From positions 2,852,001 to 2,916,000 of the forward strand of contig JAGTTO010000001.1 in the NCBI GenBank assembly GCA_018223435.1: a stretch of DNA of 64,000 bases. The letters run 5' to 3'. This document shows, piece by piece, positions 28,214-36,455 of the stretch. The notes below the pieces were generated by a model. That model saw only the letters and a list, made by a program, of their open reading frames with translations, had not been told where the DNA came from and did not search any database. How positions within the stretch are numbered: position 1 is the first letter of the stretch; every line of letters begins with the position of its first letter. The position numbers were made by a program, and so were the translations under genes. The DNA comes from Lachnospiraceae bacterium Marseille-Q4251 (lineage in GTDB: Bacteria; Bacillota; Clostridia; Lachnospirales; Lachnospiraceae).

Positions 28214-30439
28214 ATGATCACACACAGACATACGACGAAGTGGATCGCACTGGTCATGGCTGTGGCTGTTTGTCTGTGTCTGGCGGCGGTGGCCTGCCCA
28301 GAACAGATAAAGGCCCTGGCCGGTGAGACCGGCGTCTCCATGGAATATGAGACGGCGCTTTTTAACACGGATGAGGTCATGCAGGTAAATATTCTCATGG
28401 ATTCGGACGACTGGGATGAGATGCTGGAAAACGCCATGGAGGAGGAATATTATTCCTGTAACGTGGAAGTCAACGGAAAGACTTTTTACAATGTAGGAAT
28501 CCGGCCGAAAGGAAATACCAGCCTTTCTTCCATTGCCAACGATCCCACGACGGACCGCTACAGCTTCAAGTTGGAATTTGACCATTATGTGGAAGGTCAG
28601 ACCTGCTATGGCCTCGATAAGCTGATTCTGAACAACAACTATGCGGATGCCACGAGCATGAAGGAAGCCCTGATCTACGATATGTTCCAGTATCTGGGGG
28701 CGGACGCTTCACTTTATAATTACGCGGGCGTTTCCGTCAACGGCGAGTACTGGGGCTGTTATCTGGCCCTGGAGGGCGTGGAGGACAGCTTCCTGCTTCG
28801 GAATTACGGAGCGGCAAAGGGAGAACTCTACAAGCCGGAAGGGATGGAGATGGGGAACGGAGGTGGCAGTCCTCAGTCCGGAAGCGGCGGTGCGGATCTG
28901 AACTATACAGACGATGAACTGGACAGTTACGAGACGATCTGGGACGGTGAGATCACAGAGAGCGGAAAAAAGGACCACGAGAGGGTGGTGAAGGCCCTGA
29001 AAAATATTTCGGAGGGAACGGATCTGGAAGACTATATGGATATCGATAACCTTCTGAAATATATGGCAGTACATATTTTCTCCGTCAACGATGACAGCCT
29101 TTCCGGAAATATGGCGCACAATTATTATCTCTATGAGTCCGGCGGAAAGCTGAATCTGATCCCCTGGGATTACAATCTGGCTTTTGGTGGCATGGGAATG
29201 GGAAATGATGCTTCCTCTGTGATAAACAGTCCCATCGACAATGCTTTTTCAGGGACTACGTTCTTTGATACTCTGATGGAAAATGAGGAGTATCATGAGA
29301 AATATCTTTCCTGCCTTCATCAGCTGGTGGATGAGTATATCAATGGCGGTGGGTTTGAGACTTTTTATAACCGGACCAGAAGCCGGATCGACTCTCTCGT
29401 GGAGAGTGATTCGACAGCGTTCTATACCTATGAGGAGTATGAGGCAGCGGCTGAGATGCTCTGTACGGTGGTGAAGCTTCGCGGGGAATCCATTGAGGGT
29501 CAGCTGAATGGTATGATTCCCACTACGGAGGAGGAGCAGAGGAGTGCAACGACGCTCATTGATGCTTCTGACGTGGACTTAAGCGTTATGGGCACCATGA
29601 ACAATGGAGGCGGCGCTCCGGGAGGCGATGACGCCAGAGAAGCTTTTGCGGGTACGGGAGACGGGGAAATGCCTGATAACATGCCGCAGGGAGGCCCGCC
29701 GGACAGGAAAAAGGGTGAGATGCCGGATATGGGCGAGGGCGGAGCACCGGGCAATATGGTGCAGATGCCTGGTGGTGGAACGCCGGGCAGTACGGACCAG
29801 AAGAGTGAAAGCAAATCAGAAGAAAATAAAGAGACGGAAAATGCAGAAGCTGCAGAAACGGAAGTAACTGAAGAAAACAATGTCAGTACGGAAACTGCGC
29901 TGATGCAGACGGTAGCGGGTACAGCGGAAAAAGACAGTGCAGATGTGAAAGAAAATACAAAAATGCAGGAAACGAAAGCAGGCACAACAACAGAGGAGAC
30001 AGAAGCAGAGACAAAAGCTGTGGAGTATCAGATGATTCAAGAATCACTGCCACAAACTGCTTCAGAGCAGACCTTAGAGCAGGATACTGTGCCGGAAAAC
30101 ACTTCGGACCAGACGGCGGATCAGGAAGTGGCAGGCAAGAAGACCACGACGCAGGAGTCTGAATCTGAGTCTACTTCCACTCAGACCACCTCTCAGGACA
30201 ACGCCAACATGCCCGCTGCCCCGGGAAACTTTGATCAGAACGGGGGTGAGCCCATGGGCGGCAATGGTAACGGAAACGGGAATGACAATTTTGTTCCCGA
30301 CAACATGCCAGGCGGTATGGGGGAAGAGACCTCGACCGGCATTTCTGCGAATCTCATCTGGTTCGCGATTTCTCTGGGAGTCCTGGTTCTGGCTCTTCTG
30401 TTTGCAGGGCTTTTTAAAAGACGGCCCCGCAGACGGTAA
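28214..30439 (+). CDS. CotH-family (spore coat kinase-like) secreted protein
   Basis: 741 residues with a signal peptide (about 1-34), a CotH domain (about 50-430), an acidic Thr/Glu-rich low-complexity region (about 480-700) and a C-terminal transmembrane helix with Arg-rich tail (LIWFAISLGVLVLALLFAGL...KRRPRRR), so it is anchored outside the cell. CotH features are GIRPKGNTSL, CYGLDKLILNNNYADATSM, GEYWGCYLALEGVEDSFL and LIPWDYNLAFGG with the kinase-like Asp. The last is the metal-binding segment in CotH kinases. In the operon after VTC and DUF4956, 13 bp apart. Gly/Met/Pro-rich stretches (about 470-520) are repetitive. Confidence 0.85.
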   Translation: MITHRHTTKWIALVMAVAVCLCLAAVACPEQIKALAGETGVSMEYETALFNTDEVMQVNILMDSDDWDEMLENAMEEEYYSCNVEVNGKTFYNVGIRPKGNTSLSSIANDPTTDRYSFKLEFDHYVEGQTCYGLDKLILNNNYADATSMKEALIYDMFQYLGADASLYNYAGVSVNGEYWGCYLALEGVEDSFLLRNYGAAKGELYKPEGMEMGNGGGSPQSGSGGADLNYTDDELDSYETIWDGEITESGKKDHERVVKALKNISEGTDLEDYMDIDNLLKYMAVHIFSVNDDSLSGNMAHNYYLYESGGKLNLIPWDYNLAFGGMGMGNDASSVINSPIDNAFSGTTFFDTLMENEEYHEKYLSCLHQLVDEYINGGGFETFYNRTRSRIDSLVESDSTAFYTYEEYEAAAEMLCTVVKLRGESIEGQLNGMIPTTEEEQRSATTLIDASDVDLSVMGTMNNGGGAPGGDDAREAFAGTGDGEMPDNMPQGGPPDRKKGEMPDMGEGGAPGNMVQMPGGGTPGSTDQKSESKSEENKETENAEAAETEVTEENNVSTETALMQTVAGTAEKDSADVKENTKMQETKAGTTTEETEAETKAVEYQMIQESLPQTASEQTLEQDTVPENTSDQTADQEVAGKKTTTQESESESTSTQTTSQDNANMPAAPGNFDQNGGEPMGGNGNGNGNDNFVPDNMPGGMGEETSTGISANLIWFAISLGVLVLALLFAGLFKRRPRRR

Positions 30440-30441
30440 AC

Positions 30442-30484
30442 AAAAAACGCAGATTCTCGATAAAAAGAGAAGTCTGCGTTTTTA
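30442..30484. terminator. Bidirectional terminator between CotH and MATE genes
   Basis: AAAAACGCAGA with TCTGCGTTTTT (plus inner TCTC/GAGA) gives T-runs on both strands; serves the convergent genes. Confidence 0.88.
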
Positions 30485-30493
30485 ATTGCAATC

Positions 30494-31828
30494 TTATTTA
30501 GTCCGCATTTTCCGGACGTTCTGCGCGATGGCGATCACCATGAGAACGGCGGTGATGAACTCGGCAACCGGGAAGGCCAGCCAGACGCCGGTCATGCCAA
30601 AGAGGGCGGAGAGGAGCAGTGCACAGAGGCTGATGGCCACAAAACCACGGAGCACAGAGGTGATGAAGGCCCAGGCAGCACTTTCCGTGGCGCTTAAGAA
30701 ACCAGTGCCGATGATGTTAAAGCCGGCGAAGAGAAAGCCGGTGAAATAGAGCTGGACGCCGAAGACCGCATAGGAAGCCATTTCTGCGTTGTTCTCGTTG
30801 TTGAAGACGGCGACAATTACATCCGGAATCAGGTTTGTGACAAGGATGATGAGGACAGCCGCGGCGATTCCGGTGATGATGGAAAGGCGGAGAATCTTCT
30901 GTACGGATTTGTCGTCATTTTTTCCATAATAATCACTGAGAAGGGGCTGGGACCCCTGGGAGATACCGTTGAAGACCGCTGTGGCCACCAGAGCCACGTT
31001 GGCGACGACGCCATAGGCAGCGATGCCGGTATTTCCGGTGAGCCCGAGAATCAGGAAATTGAAGACCATAGTGGTCACACCGGAGGAAATCTCACCCATA
31101 AAAGCCGCTACACCCAGCTGGCAGGCCCGGCCGAGACGTCGAAGCGAAGGAAGCTGCAGACGGAAACGGACGGAGTTATTTTTGGAAAAAAAATGGATAC
31201 AGCAGATACCGATTCCCACGATGGGAGAGAAGGCAGTGGCCAGAGCCGCGCCGGGCATTCCCATTTTCAGTGGGAACATCAGAACATAGTCCATGACGAT
31301 ATTGAAGATACTGCTGGAAAAAGTGGCTGTCATGGCAAGGGACGGATTTCCGTCGTTCCGGACGAAGGCATTGCAGATGTAGTTCATCATGAAAAAGGGT
31401 CCGAAAAGCATAAAAATTCTTGTATACGGTATACCAATGGCCACAATGTCCTCCGTGCCTCCCAGAAGCCTTACGATGGGGCCCGGGAAAAAGAGGCCGG
31501 CGAGAGAAAAGATCAGGCCGAAGATCACGGCAAAAATGATGGCGTTGGAAAAATAGTAATCCGCTTCCTGATCTCCTCTGGCGCGATAAATTTTAAAACG
31601 GGTGGCGGAACCTACGCCGATCATCGATCCGATAGCGAAGATCAGGCTGTAGAGAGGCAGAATCAGGTTCAGGGCGGTGATACCGTCCGCACCCTGGGCC
31701 AGGGAGATGAAAAAAGTATCTGCCAGCACATAGGCAGATAATCCGAGCATTCCCAGGATATTCTGGGAGACATATCTGGCAAAAAGGCCCCCGGCAGAAT
31801 CCTTTTTGGCCGATGCGGTTGAAGTCAT
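30494..31828 (-). CDS. MATE-family multidrug/Na+ efflux transporter
   Basis: 444 residues, twelve helices in two six-helix lobes. The first (LGMLGLSAYVLADTFFISLAQGADGITALNLILPLYSLIFAIGSMIG) has the typical MATE N-terminal pattern; GVGSATRFKIYRARGD and FLFAGFNIIGTGFLSATESA are the matching loops of the two lobes. It resembles the DinF/MepA-type branch. Exports cationic drugs or metabolites using Na+ or H+; substrate unknown. Monocistronic, with shared terminator downstream. Confidence 0.9.
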   Translation of the reverse strand: MTSTASAKKDSAGGLFARYVSQNILGMLGLSAYVLADTFFISLAQGADGITALNLILPLYSLIFAIGSMIGVGSATRFKIYRARGDQEADYYFSNAIIFAVIFGLIFSLAGLFFPGPIVRLLGGTEDIVAIGIPYTRIFMLFGPFFMMNYICNAFVRNDGNPSLAMTATFSSSIFNIVMDYVLMFPLKMGMPGAALATAFSPIVGIGICCIHFFSKNNSVRFRLQLPSLRRLGRACQLGVAAFMGEISSGVTTMVFNFLILGLTGNTGIAAYGVVANVALVATAVFNGISQGSQPLLSDYYGKNDDKSVQKILRLSIITGIAAAVLIILVTNLIPDVIVAVFNNENNAEMASYAVFGVQLYFTGFLFAGFNIIGTGFLSATESAAWAFITSVLRGFVAISLCALLLSALFGMTGVWLAFPVAEFITAVLMVIAIAQNVRKMRTK

Positions 31829-31910
31829 AGATATTCTCCTTCTGATAAAAATACTGTAAAAAGCAGCACGCCCAGTGTATCATGAAGCAAATAGGATTGC
31901 AAGGCATAAC

Positions 31911-31956
31911 AAAGAGAAACAGGCAGCCGCTTCCGGAAAAGAAAGCAGCTGCCTGC
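31911..31956 (-). terminator. Terminator of the clostripain-like gene
   Basis: Read on the minus strand: AGGCAGCTGCTT pairs with AAGCGGCTGCCT, followed by GTTTCTCTTT. Confidence 0.75.
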
Positions 31957-31970
31957 AAAAGGGGCTCGAA

Positions 31971-33887
31971 TTACAGTTCCGCTTCAATCTCGCCGTCGGT
32001 GACGGTGAAGATGATCGGATCGGAGTAGACGGATTCATTTTTCAGGTCCACCATTTCGAAAAGCATGAGGAACTGGCCGTCGCCCATCTCGGTCTCCTCA
32101 AAGGTTGTATTCTCAGTGACGGTGAAGGTGTCGATTTCCACCGGGGTAAAATCGTCATCCCCGGAGATCGTGGAGGCGTAATGGATCGTGGTGAGCTCAT
32201 CGCCGGGCTGAAGCTGAATCAGATTCCGGTCGGACATGCCGTTGTCATCGATGCCTTTTCTGGCGCCGAGGATGGTAAATTCCTCCGCACTATAATCGTA
32301 AACGACCCGGAGATGGTAGTCCTCGCCGTTGAGCTTCACGGGAACGCTGTAGAGATTGTAATCGTCGCCCTCATAGACGATCTCCATGTAGCAGAGATTG
32401 CCGTCAATGGAGCCCCAGACGCCGCGGAAATTGTCAGTGAAGACGCCGTTTTCCCAGTCCATGTCAATATCGTTGTCACGGCCGAGATAGAGAAGAATAT
32501 CGTCCTCCACATCCATGTAGGCCAGCTGGAAATAGACGCCCTTTAAGAGGTTGGCCGTGTCTGCATCCAGTTCCATGACTGCATAGCCCTCGTCATTTAA
32601 GGTGAGGGGGTAATCGCCGGAGCCATCTTCGGCCAAGGAGGGGATTTCCGGGAGTTCCCCGTAGCCCATCTCGCTTACATAGGCGATGCCATCCTCATCG
32701 AGGCTGCCGCTGAGCTCGTAGCTGTAGAGATAGCGGAAAGCGTCGCTGGCGCCGACGGAAGCGTACTGAATGAAATCGTCGGTATTTCCACTGTAGGAAT
32801 AGTAGCAGGAAAGGCCGGAGGATTTTTCCCGGTAAGGGCCATTGACCTTGTATACAACGCAGTCCTCCAGGGCGGAGAGCACGTCCGTGCCCGTATCGGT
32901 GAAAAGTGCGGCGCTGTTGTTTACCAGGTCGCCTAAGTCCACCATATTGGTGTAGCCCTGATCCTCCGTATTTCCGCCGTAATTTTCCGACTGGAGGGCG
33001 CTTCTGCCAAACTCGGAGAAAAAGATCGGATCGGCGCAGGCGTAGGAGAGGGCTTCCCTTCCGAGATTGTCGTAAGCCACCAGAAGGGGGCTGATCCGGG
33101 AAAGGTCGATGACCGAGAGCGTGATCTCATCGTCTGTTCCGTAGATCTCACAGCCCTCCTGGAAAGAATCGCAGATAGCGGTACCAAGTGTTGCACCGTC
33201 CATGGAAGGATCTTCGGCAAGAGCGCCCAGCCAGCCGGTATAGTACCAGCCGTTTCCAGGCTCGGTCTCTTCGCTGGCAACCATGTAGGAAGCCACGTCG
33301 GAGAGCATGGAGGCTGTGTCAACGGTGGCCATGAGGCAGGCGTCAAAGCCCACGAGGTCGAGGGGAGGATTTTCCTCTGAGAGCTCGTAGACGGAGGCAA
33401 AAGCGTTGTAGATCTCATCCAGGGTCAGAGAGTCGTAATCGTAGATCTCATCGAAGGAGACGCCGGAAGCGCTGCCGGAACCGTGATCCCAGAAGATCAC
33501 AGCTGTGTGATCCGCGGGATAATTGGTGGAGCAGAAGTCAAGAAAATCGGCCAGGGTGGAAGCCTCCCCCATGCTGGCGGAAGGGACGGAATCCACAAAA
33601 CTCAGCTCCTCGTCCTGGTAGACATAGCGCTCCAGGCAAGAGGGATCGACGGTTTCATTCTGCCATTCCGTGGCGCCACCGGTCTCAACGACAACGGTGA
33701 CATTTTCCGGGAGAGAGACCTCCAGCATCTCGGAGAGATCCTCTGTGGCACAGCCGTACTGGCTTTCCAGGTCGCTGCCGCAGAGATACCAGTAGACGGC
33801 CCAGGTTTCCTCCGTCTCATCATTGGCGGAGACGGGAAGAGAGCCCAGAAGGGAGAGGGCGGAGACGTAAATCAGAAATTTTTTCAT
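31971..33887 (-). CDS. Secreted clostripain-like (C11) cysteine peptidase
   Basis: 638 residues with a signal peptide (MKKFLIYVSALSLLGSLPVSA). The C11 caspase-like core follows: TWAVYWYLCGSDLE, VVVETGGATEW, the catalytic His in TAVIFWDHGSGS, and the catalytic Cys in LDLVGFDACLMA, then VASEETEPGNGWYYTGWL. The C-terminal 300 residues form a beta-rich region likely to be exported with it. Clostripain-type enzymes cut after Arg or Lys. The frame is open upstream to 34010, but the signal peptide and an AGAAGG site place the start at 33887. Acidic composition fits an extracellular enzyme. Confidence 0.87.
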   Translation of the reverse strand: MKKFLIYVSALSLLGSLPVSANDETEETWAVYWYLCGSDLESQYGCATEDLSEMLEVSLPENVTVVVETGGATEWQNETVDPSCLERYVYQDEELSFVDSVPSASMGEASTLADFLDFCSTNYPADHTAVIFWDHGSGSASGVSFDEIYDYDSLTLDEIYNAFASVYELSEENPPLDLVGFDACLMATVDTASMLSDVASYMVASEETEPGNGWYYTGWLGALAEDPSMDGATLGTAICDSFQEGCEIYGTDDEITLSVIDLSRISPLLVAYDNLGREALSYACADPIFFSEFGRSALQSENYGGNTEDQGYTNMVDLGDLVNNSAALFTDTGTDVLSALEDCVVYKVNGPYREKSSGLSCYYSYSGNTDDFIQYASVGASDAFRYLYSYELSGSLDEDGIAYVSEMGYGELPEIPSLAEDGSGDYPLTLNDEGYAVMELDADTANLLKGVYFQLAYMDVEDDILLYLGRDNDIDMDWENGVFTDNFRGVWGSIDGNLCYMEIVYEGDDYNLYSVPVKLNGEDYHLRVVYDYSAEEFTILGARKGIDDNGMSDRNLIQLQPGDELTTIHYASTISGDDDFTPVEIDTFTVTENTTFEETEMGDGQFLMLFEMVDLKNESVYSDPIIFTVTDGEIEAEL

Positions 33888-34004
33888 AGGTACCTTCTTT
33901 CTGCCGAATGGGCTTTTTTTAATCATATCATCCTGATGGGGGAGAAGCAAGAAAGGAGGGACAAAAAGACGGTTTCCGGGCCGAGGAAAGGTCGGAGTGC
34001 CCGC

Positions 34005-34032
34005 TTGCAAATGAGAAAAAAACTGCTATACT
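34005..34032 (+). promoter_or_regulatory. Promoter for the aldo/keto reductase gene
   Basis: TTGCAA (34005-34010), 16-bp spacer, TATACT (34027-34032), then GGAGG before the ATG at 34077. Confidence 0.65.
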
Positions 34033-34076
34033 GGTAAGTACAGACAAAGTCTGAACATATCAATGGAGGTAGAAAA

Positions 34077-35210
34077 ATGGAGTACAGCAAATTTGAAAAA
34101 CTGGGAATTTCTACGTCACTTTTAGGTTTTGGATGCATGCGTTTTCCACAGACGCCGGATGGAAAGATCGATGAGCCGGAAGCAGAGAAAATGCTGGATA
34201 CAGCCATCAAGGCCGGCGTTACCTATATCGATACGGCTTACCCGTATCACAATGGAGACAGCGAGCCTTTTGTGGGTAAGGTACTGAAAAAATATGACCG
34301 GGATTTCTTCTATCTGGCCACAAAACTTCCGATCTGGAAGCTGGAGAAAAAAGAGGATGTAAAGAGAATTTTTGACGAGCAGCTGGAGCGCCTGGCTGTG
34401 GATCATGTGGATTTTTATCTTCTGCATGGCCTGGACAAGGAAGCCTGGGAAAAGGTAAAAGAGTTGGATGTGCTTCCTTTCGTGGAGTCCATGCGTGAGG
34501 CCGGAAAGATCCGTTATATCGGCTTTTCCTTCCACGATGATTATGAAGTCTTTGAGGAGATTCTGACAAGCCGTCCCTGGGATTTCTGCCAGATCCAGTA
34601 CAACTACATAGACCGTGACATTCAGGCAGGCGATAAGGGCTATGCGCTGGCTGAGAAGCTGGGAGTTCCCCTGGTAATCATGGAGCCGGTCAAAGGTGGT
34701 TCTCTGGCCGCTCTTCCCGAGGAAGTAGAAGCTCCCTTCAAGGAGGCAAGACCGGAGGCCAGCACTTCTTCCTGGGCCTTTCGCTGGGTGGCGTCCCATC
34801 CGGACGTCCATGTGGTATTAAGCGGTATGTCCACGATGGAGCAGGTGGAGGACAACCTGAAAACTTTCGGCAATTTTGAGCCTCTGACTGAGAAGGAAGA
34901 GAAAATTGTGGAGGGAGTTGCCGCTGCCATCAAGGCCAGAACGAAGAATGGCTGTACGGGATGCGCTTACTGTATGCCCTGCCCGCATGGCGTTAATATT
35001 CCGAAGAACTTCCGGATCTGGAACGACCTTGCCATGTACGGAAATGAGGAGATCACCAGACAGAATTATTTCAAGTATCTGCCGGAAGCAGAGCGGGCCG
35101 ATAAGTGCAAAGCCTGTGGAAAATGCGAAAAAGTCTGTCCCCAGAGCCTGTCCATCCGTGAAAATCTGAAACAGGTGCAGAAAGAGATGGAAGCGCTGAA
35201 AAATAAATAA
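34077..35210 (+). CDS. Aldo/keto reductase with C-terminal 4Fe-4S clusters
   Basis: 377 residues. The AKR barrel (1-270) has the tetrad Asp (DTAYPYHNG, with Tyr), Lys (LATKLP) and His (FYLLHGLD), plus the end-of-barrel VVLSGMSTMEQVEDN nucleotide-binding part. After residue 280 come two Cys motifs, CTGCAYCMPCPHGV and CKACGKCEKVCPQSL, the second of ferredoxin type, so electrons may pass between Fe-S clusters and the NAD(P)-site. Many anaerobes carry this architecture; the substrate is unknown. Own promoter and terminator, so likely monocistronic. Confidence 0.9.
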   Translation: MEYSKFEKLGISTSLLGFGCMRFPQTPDGKIDEPEAEKMLDTAIKAGVTYIDTAYPYHNGDSEPFVGKVLKKYDRDFFYLATKLPIWKLEKKEDVKRIFDEQLERLAVDHVDFYLLHGLDKEAWEKVKELDVLPFVESMREAGKIRYIGFSFHDDYEVFEEILTSRPWDFCQIQYNYIDRDIQAGDKGYALAEKLGVPLVIMEPVKGGSLAALPEEVEAPFKEARPEASTSSWAFRWVASHPDVHVVLSGMSTMEQVEDNLKTFGNFEPLTEKEEKIVEGVAAAIKARTKNGCTGCAYCMPCPHGVNIPKNFRIWNDLAMYGNEEITRQNYFKYLPEAERADKCKACGKCEKVCPQSLSIRENLKQVQKEMEALKNK

Positions 35211-35223
35211 GCTTAAAATGTAA

Positions 35224-35254
35224 GGGCGGTTCATAGATACATGAGCCGCTTTTG
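35224..35254 (+). terminator. Terminator after the aldo/keto reductase
   Basis: GCGGTTCAT (35226-35234) pairs with ATGAGCCGC (35241-35249), followed by TTTT. Confidence 0.8.
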
Positions 35255-35282
35255 TCAATTTGATGGAAAAATTAAAAAATAC

Positions 35283-35310
35283 TGGACATCTTTCACAAAT
35301 AGGCTATAAT
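35283..35310 (+). promoter_or_regulatory. Promoter for the radical-SAM gene
   Basis: TGGACA (35283-35288), 16-bp spacer, TATAAT (35305-35310). Confidence 0.7.
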
Positions 35311-35357
35311 AAATGCAAAAAGTACCAGTCGAAAAAAGGCGAAAGAGGGTGTTTTGT

Positions 35358-36287
35358 ATGAGAGAAATTTTTGATCTTTATTCATACCTAAAAATTTCCG
35401 GGGCCCAGGCAGCCGGAAGGCGTCTGAAGGCAAGGGAAGCCGGGATTCATGTTCCGGTATTTCTGCAGGCAGATATTTCGGTCCATTGCAATCTGTCCTG
35501 TCCAGGTTGTGAGAACGGTTATATTCATACGAAACATCAGGAAGAGCTCATGACGGTAAACGAGTGGGATGTTCTGTTCCGGGAGGCGGAAAAGCTGGGT
35601 ATCCGTTTTTTCTTTCTCACCGGTGGAGAGCCGCTGATGGAGAGGGAGATCCTGGAGCGGGCGGCCCGGTATCAGAACAGCTGGTTTCTGGTTTTCACGA
35701 AGGGAACGCTTCTGAATGAAGAATATGATCAGTTTTTCAGCGATCACCGGAATCTGGTTCCCATGCTCTGTCTTGATGCCTGCTCGGATATCAACCTGGA
35801 GAAAATGGGAAAGAGTTCCTATCTTTATGAGAGCCTTATGTATTCCATGGATGCTCTGAGCCGTCGGGATATTGTATATGGAACCAGCGTTACCCTGACA
35901 GGAGAGAACAGAAACCGCGTTCTCACCAGAGGCTTCCTGGATGGACTGAACCGGAGAAAATGCAACGGCGTCCTCTATCTCGTCCGGGATGAGGCAGACG
36001 GCCACGGCGCGGGTCATGGCGTGGGAAATCCGGCCTGGGACGGAAGCCTTCGCCTGACGGAAGAGGAAAAAGAAGAGGTGAAGGAGAACTTAAAGGAGCT
36101 CTGGAAGGACTATCACGATATGGTATTGTATACACTATCCAGAAGCGGACATTTCTTGGGGCAGCCCTTTGAAAAGGCGGAGGTTTACCGGGTTTCCGCA
36201 GAAGGGAATGTATACAATTCTCCCGCAGGCCTGGAAAAACTGGGAAATCTCAGGGAAAAAGATCTCCGGAGCATTTTGCAGAGGTAG
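35358..36287 (+). CDS. Radical-SAM protein of unknown specificity
   Basis: 309 residues. The cluster motif CNLSCPGC (CxxxCxxC) lies near residue 53, after VPVFLQADISVHC; the SAM-binding GGE motif follows (FFLTGGEPLMER) and later barrel strands include LVPMLCLDACSD and VTLTGENRN. There is no extra Cys-rich SPASM domain; the C-terminus (VYNSPAGLEKLGNLREKDL) resembles the end of short MoaA/PqqE-like proteins. No peptide or carrier partner gene is adjacent, so the substrate is open. Start at 35358: AGAGGGTG upstream; the frame is open back to 35313 without a site. Confidence 0.82.
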   Translation: MREIFDLYSYLKISGAQAAGRRLKAREAGIHVPVFLQADISVHCNLSCPGCENGYIHTKHQEELMTVNEWDVLFREAEKLGIRFFFLTGGEPLMEREILERAARYQNSWFLVFTKGTLLNEEYDQFFSDHRNLVPMLCLDACSDINLEKMGKSSYLYESLMYSMDALSRRDIVYGTSVTLTGENRNRVLTRGFLDGLNRRKCNGVLYLVRDEADGHGAGHGVGNPAWDGSLRLTEEEKEEVKENLKELWKDYHDMVLYTLSRSGHFLGQPFEKAEVYRVSAEGNVYNSPAGLEKLGNLREKDLRSILQR

Positions 36288-36455
36288 TAAGTTTACATTT
36301 TGATTACAAAATCTTGTATACTTTTGTGAGCCACAACTGCTATAATTTTGTTAGGCTTTACGGCAGCAGTTCGCGTCAGAGCTGTTGCTTTTTCATGTAA
36401 CAGGAAATTCTGCTGGATTACCGGTTACACAAATATATGAGGGGCAGGATAAAGA

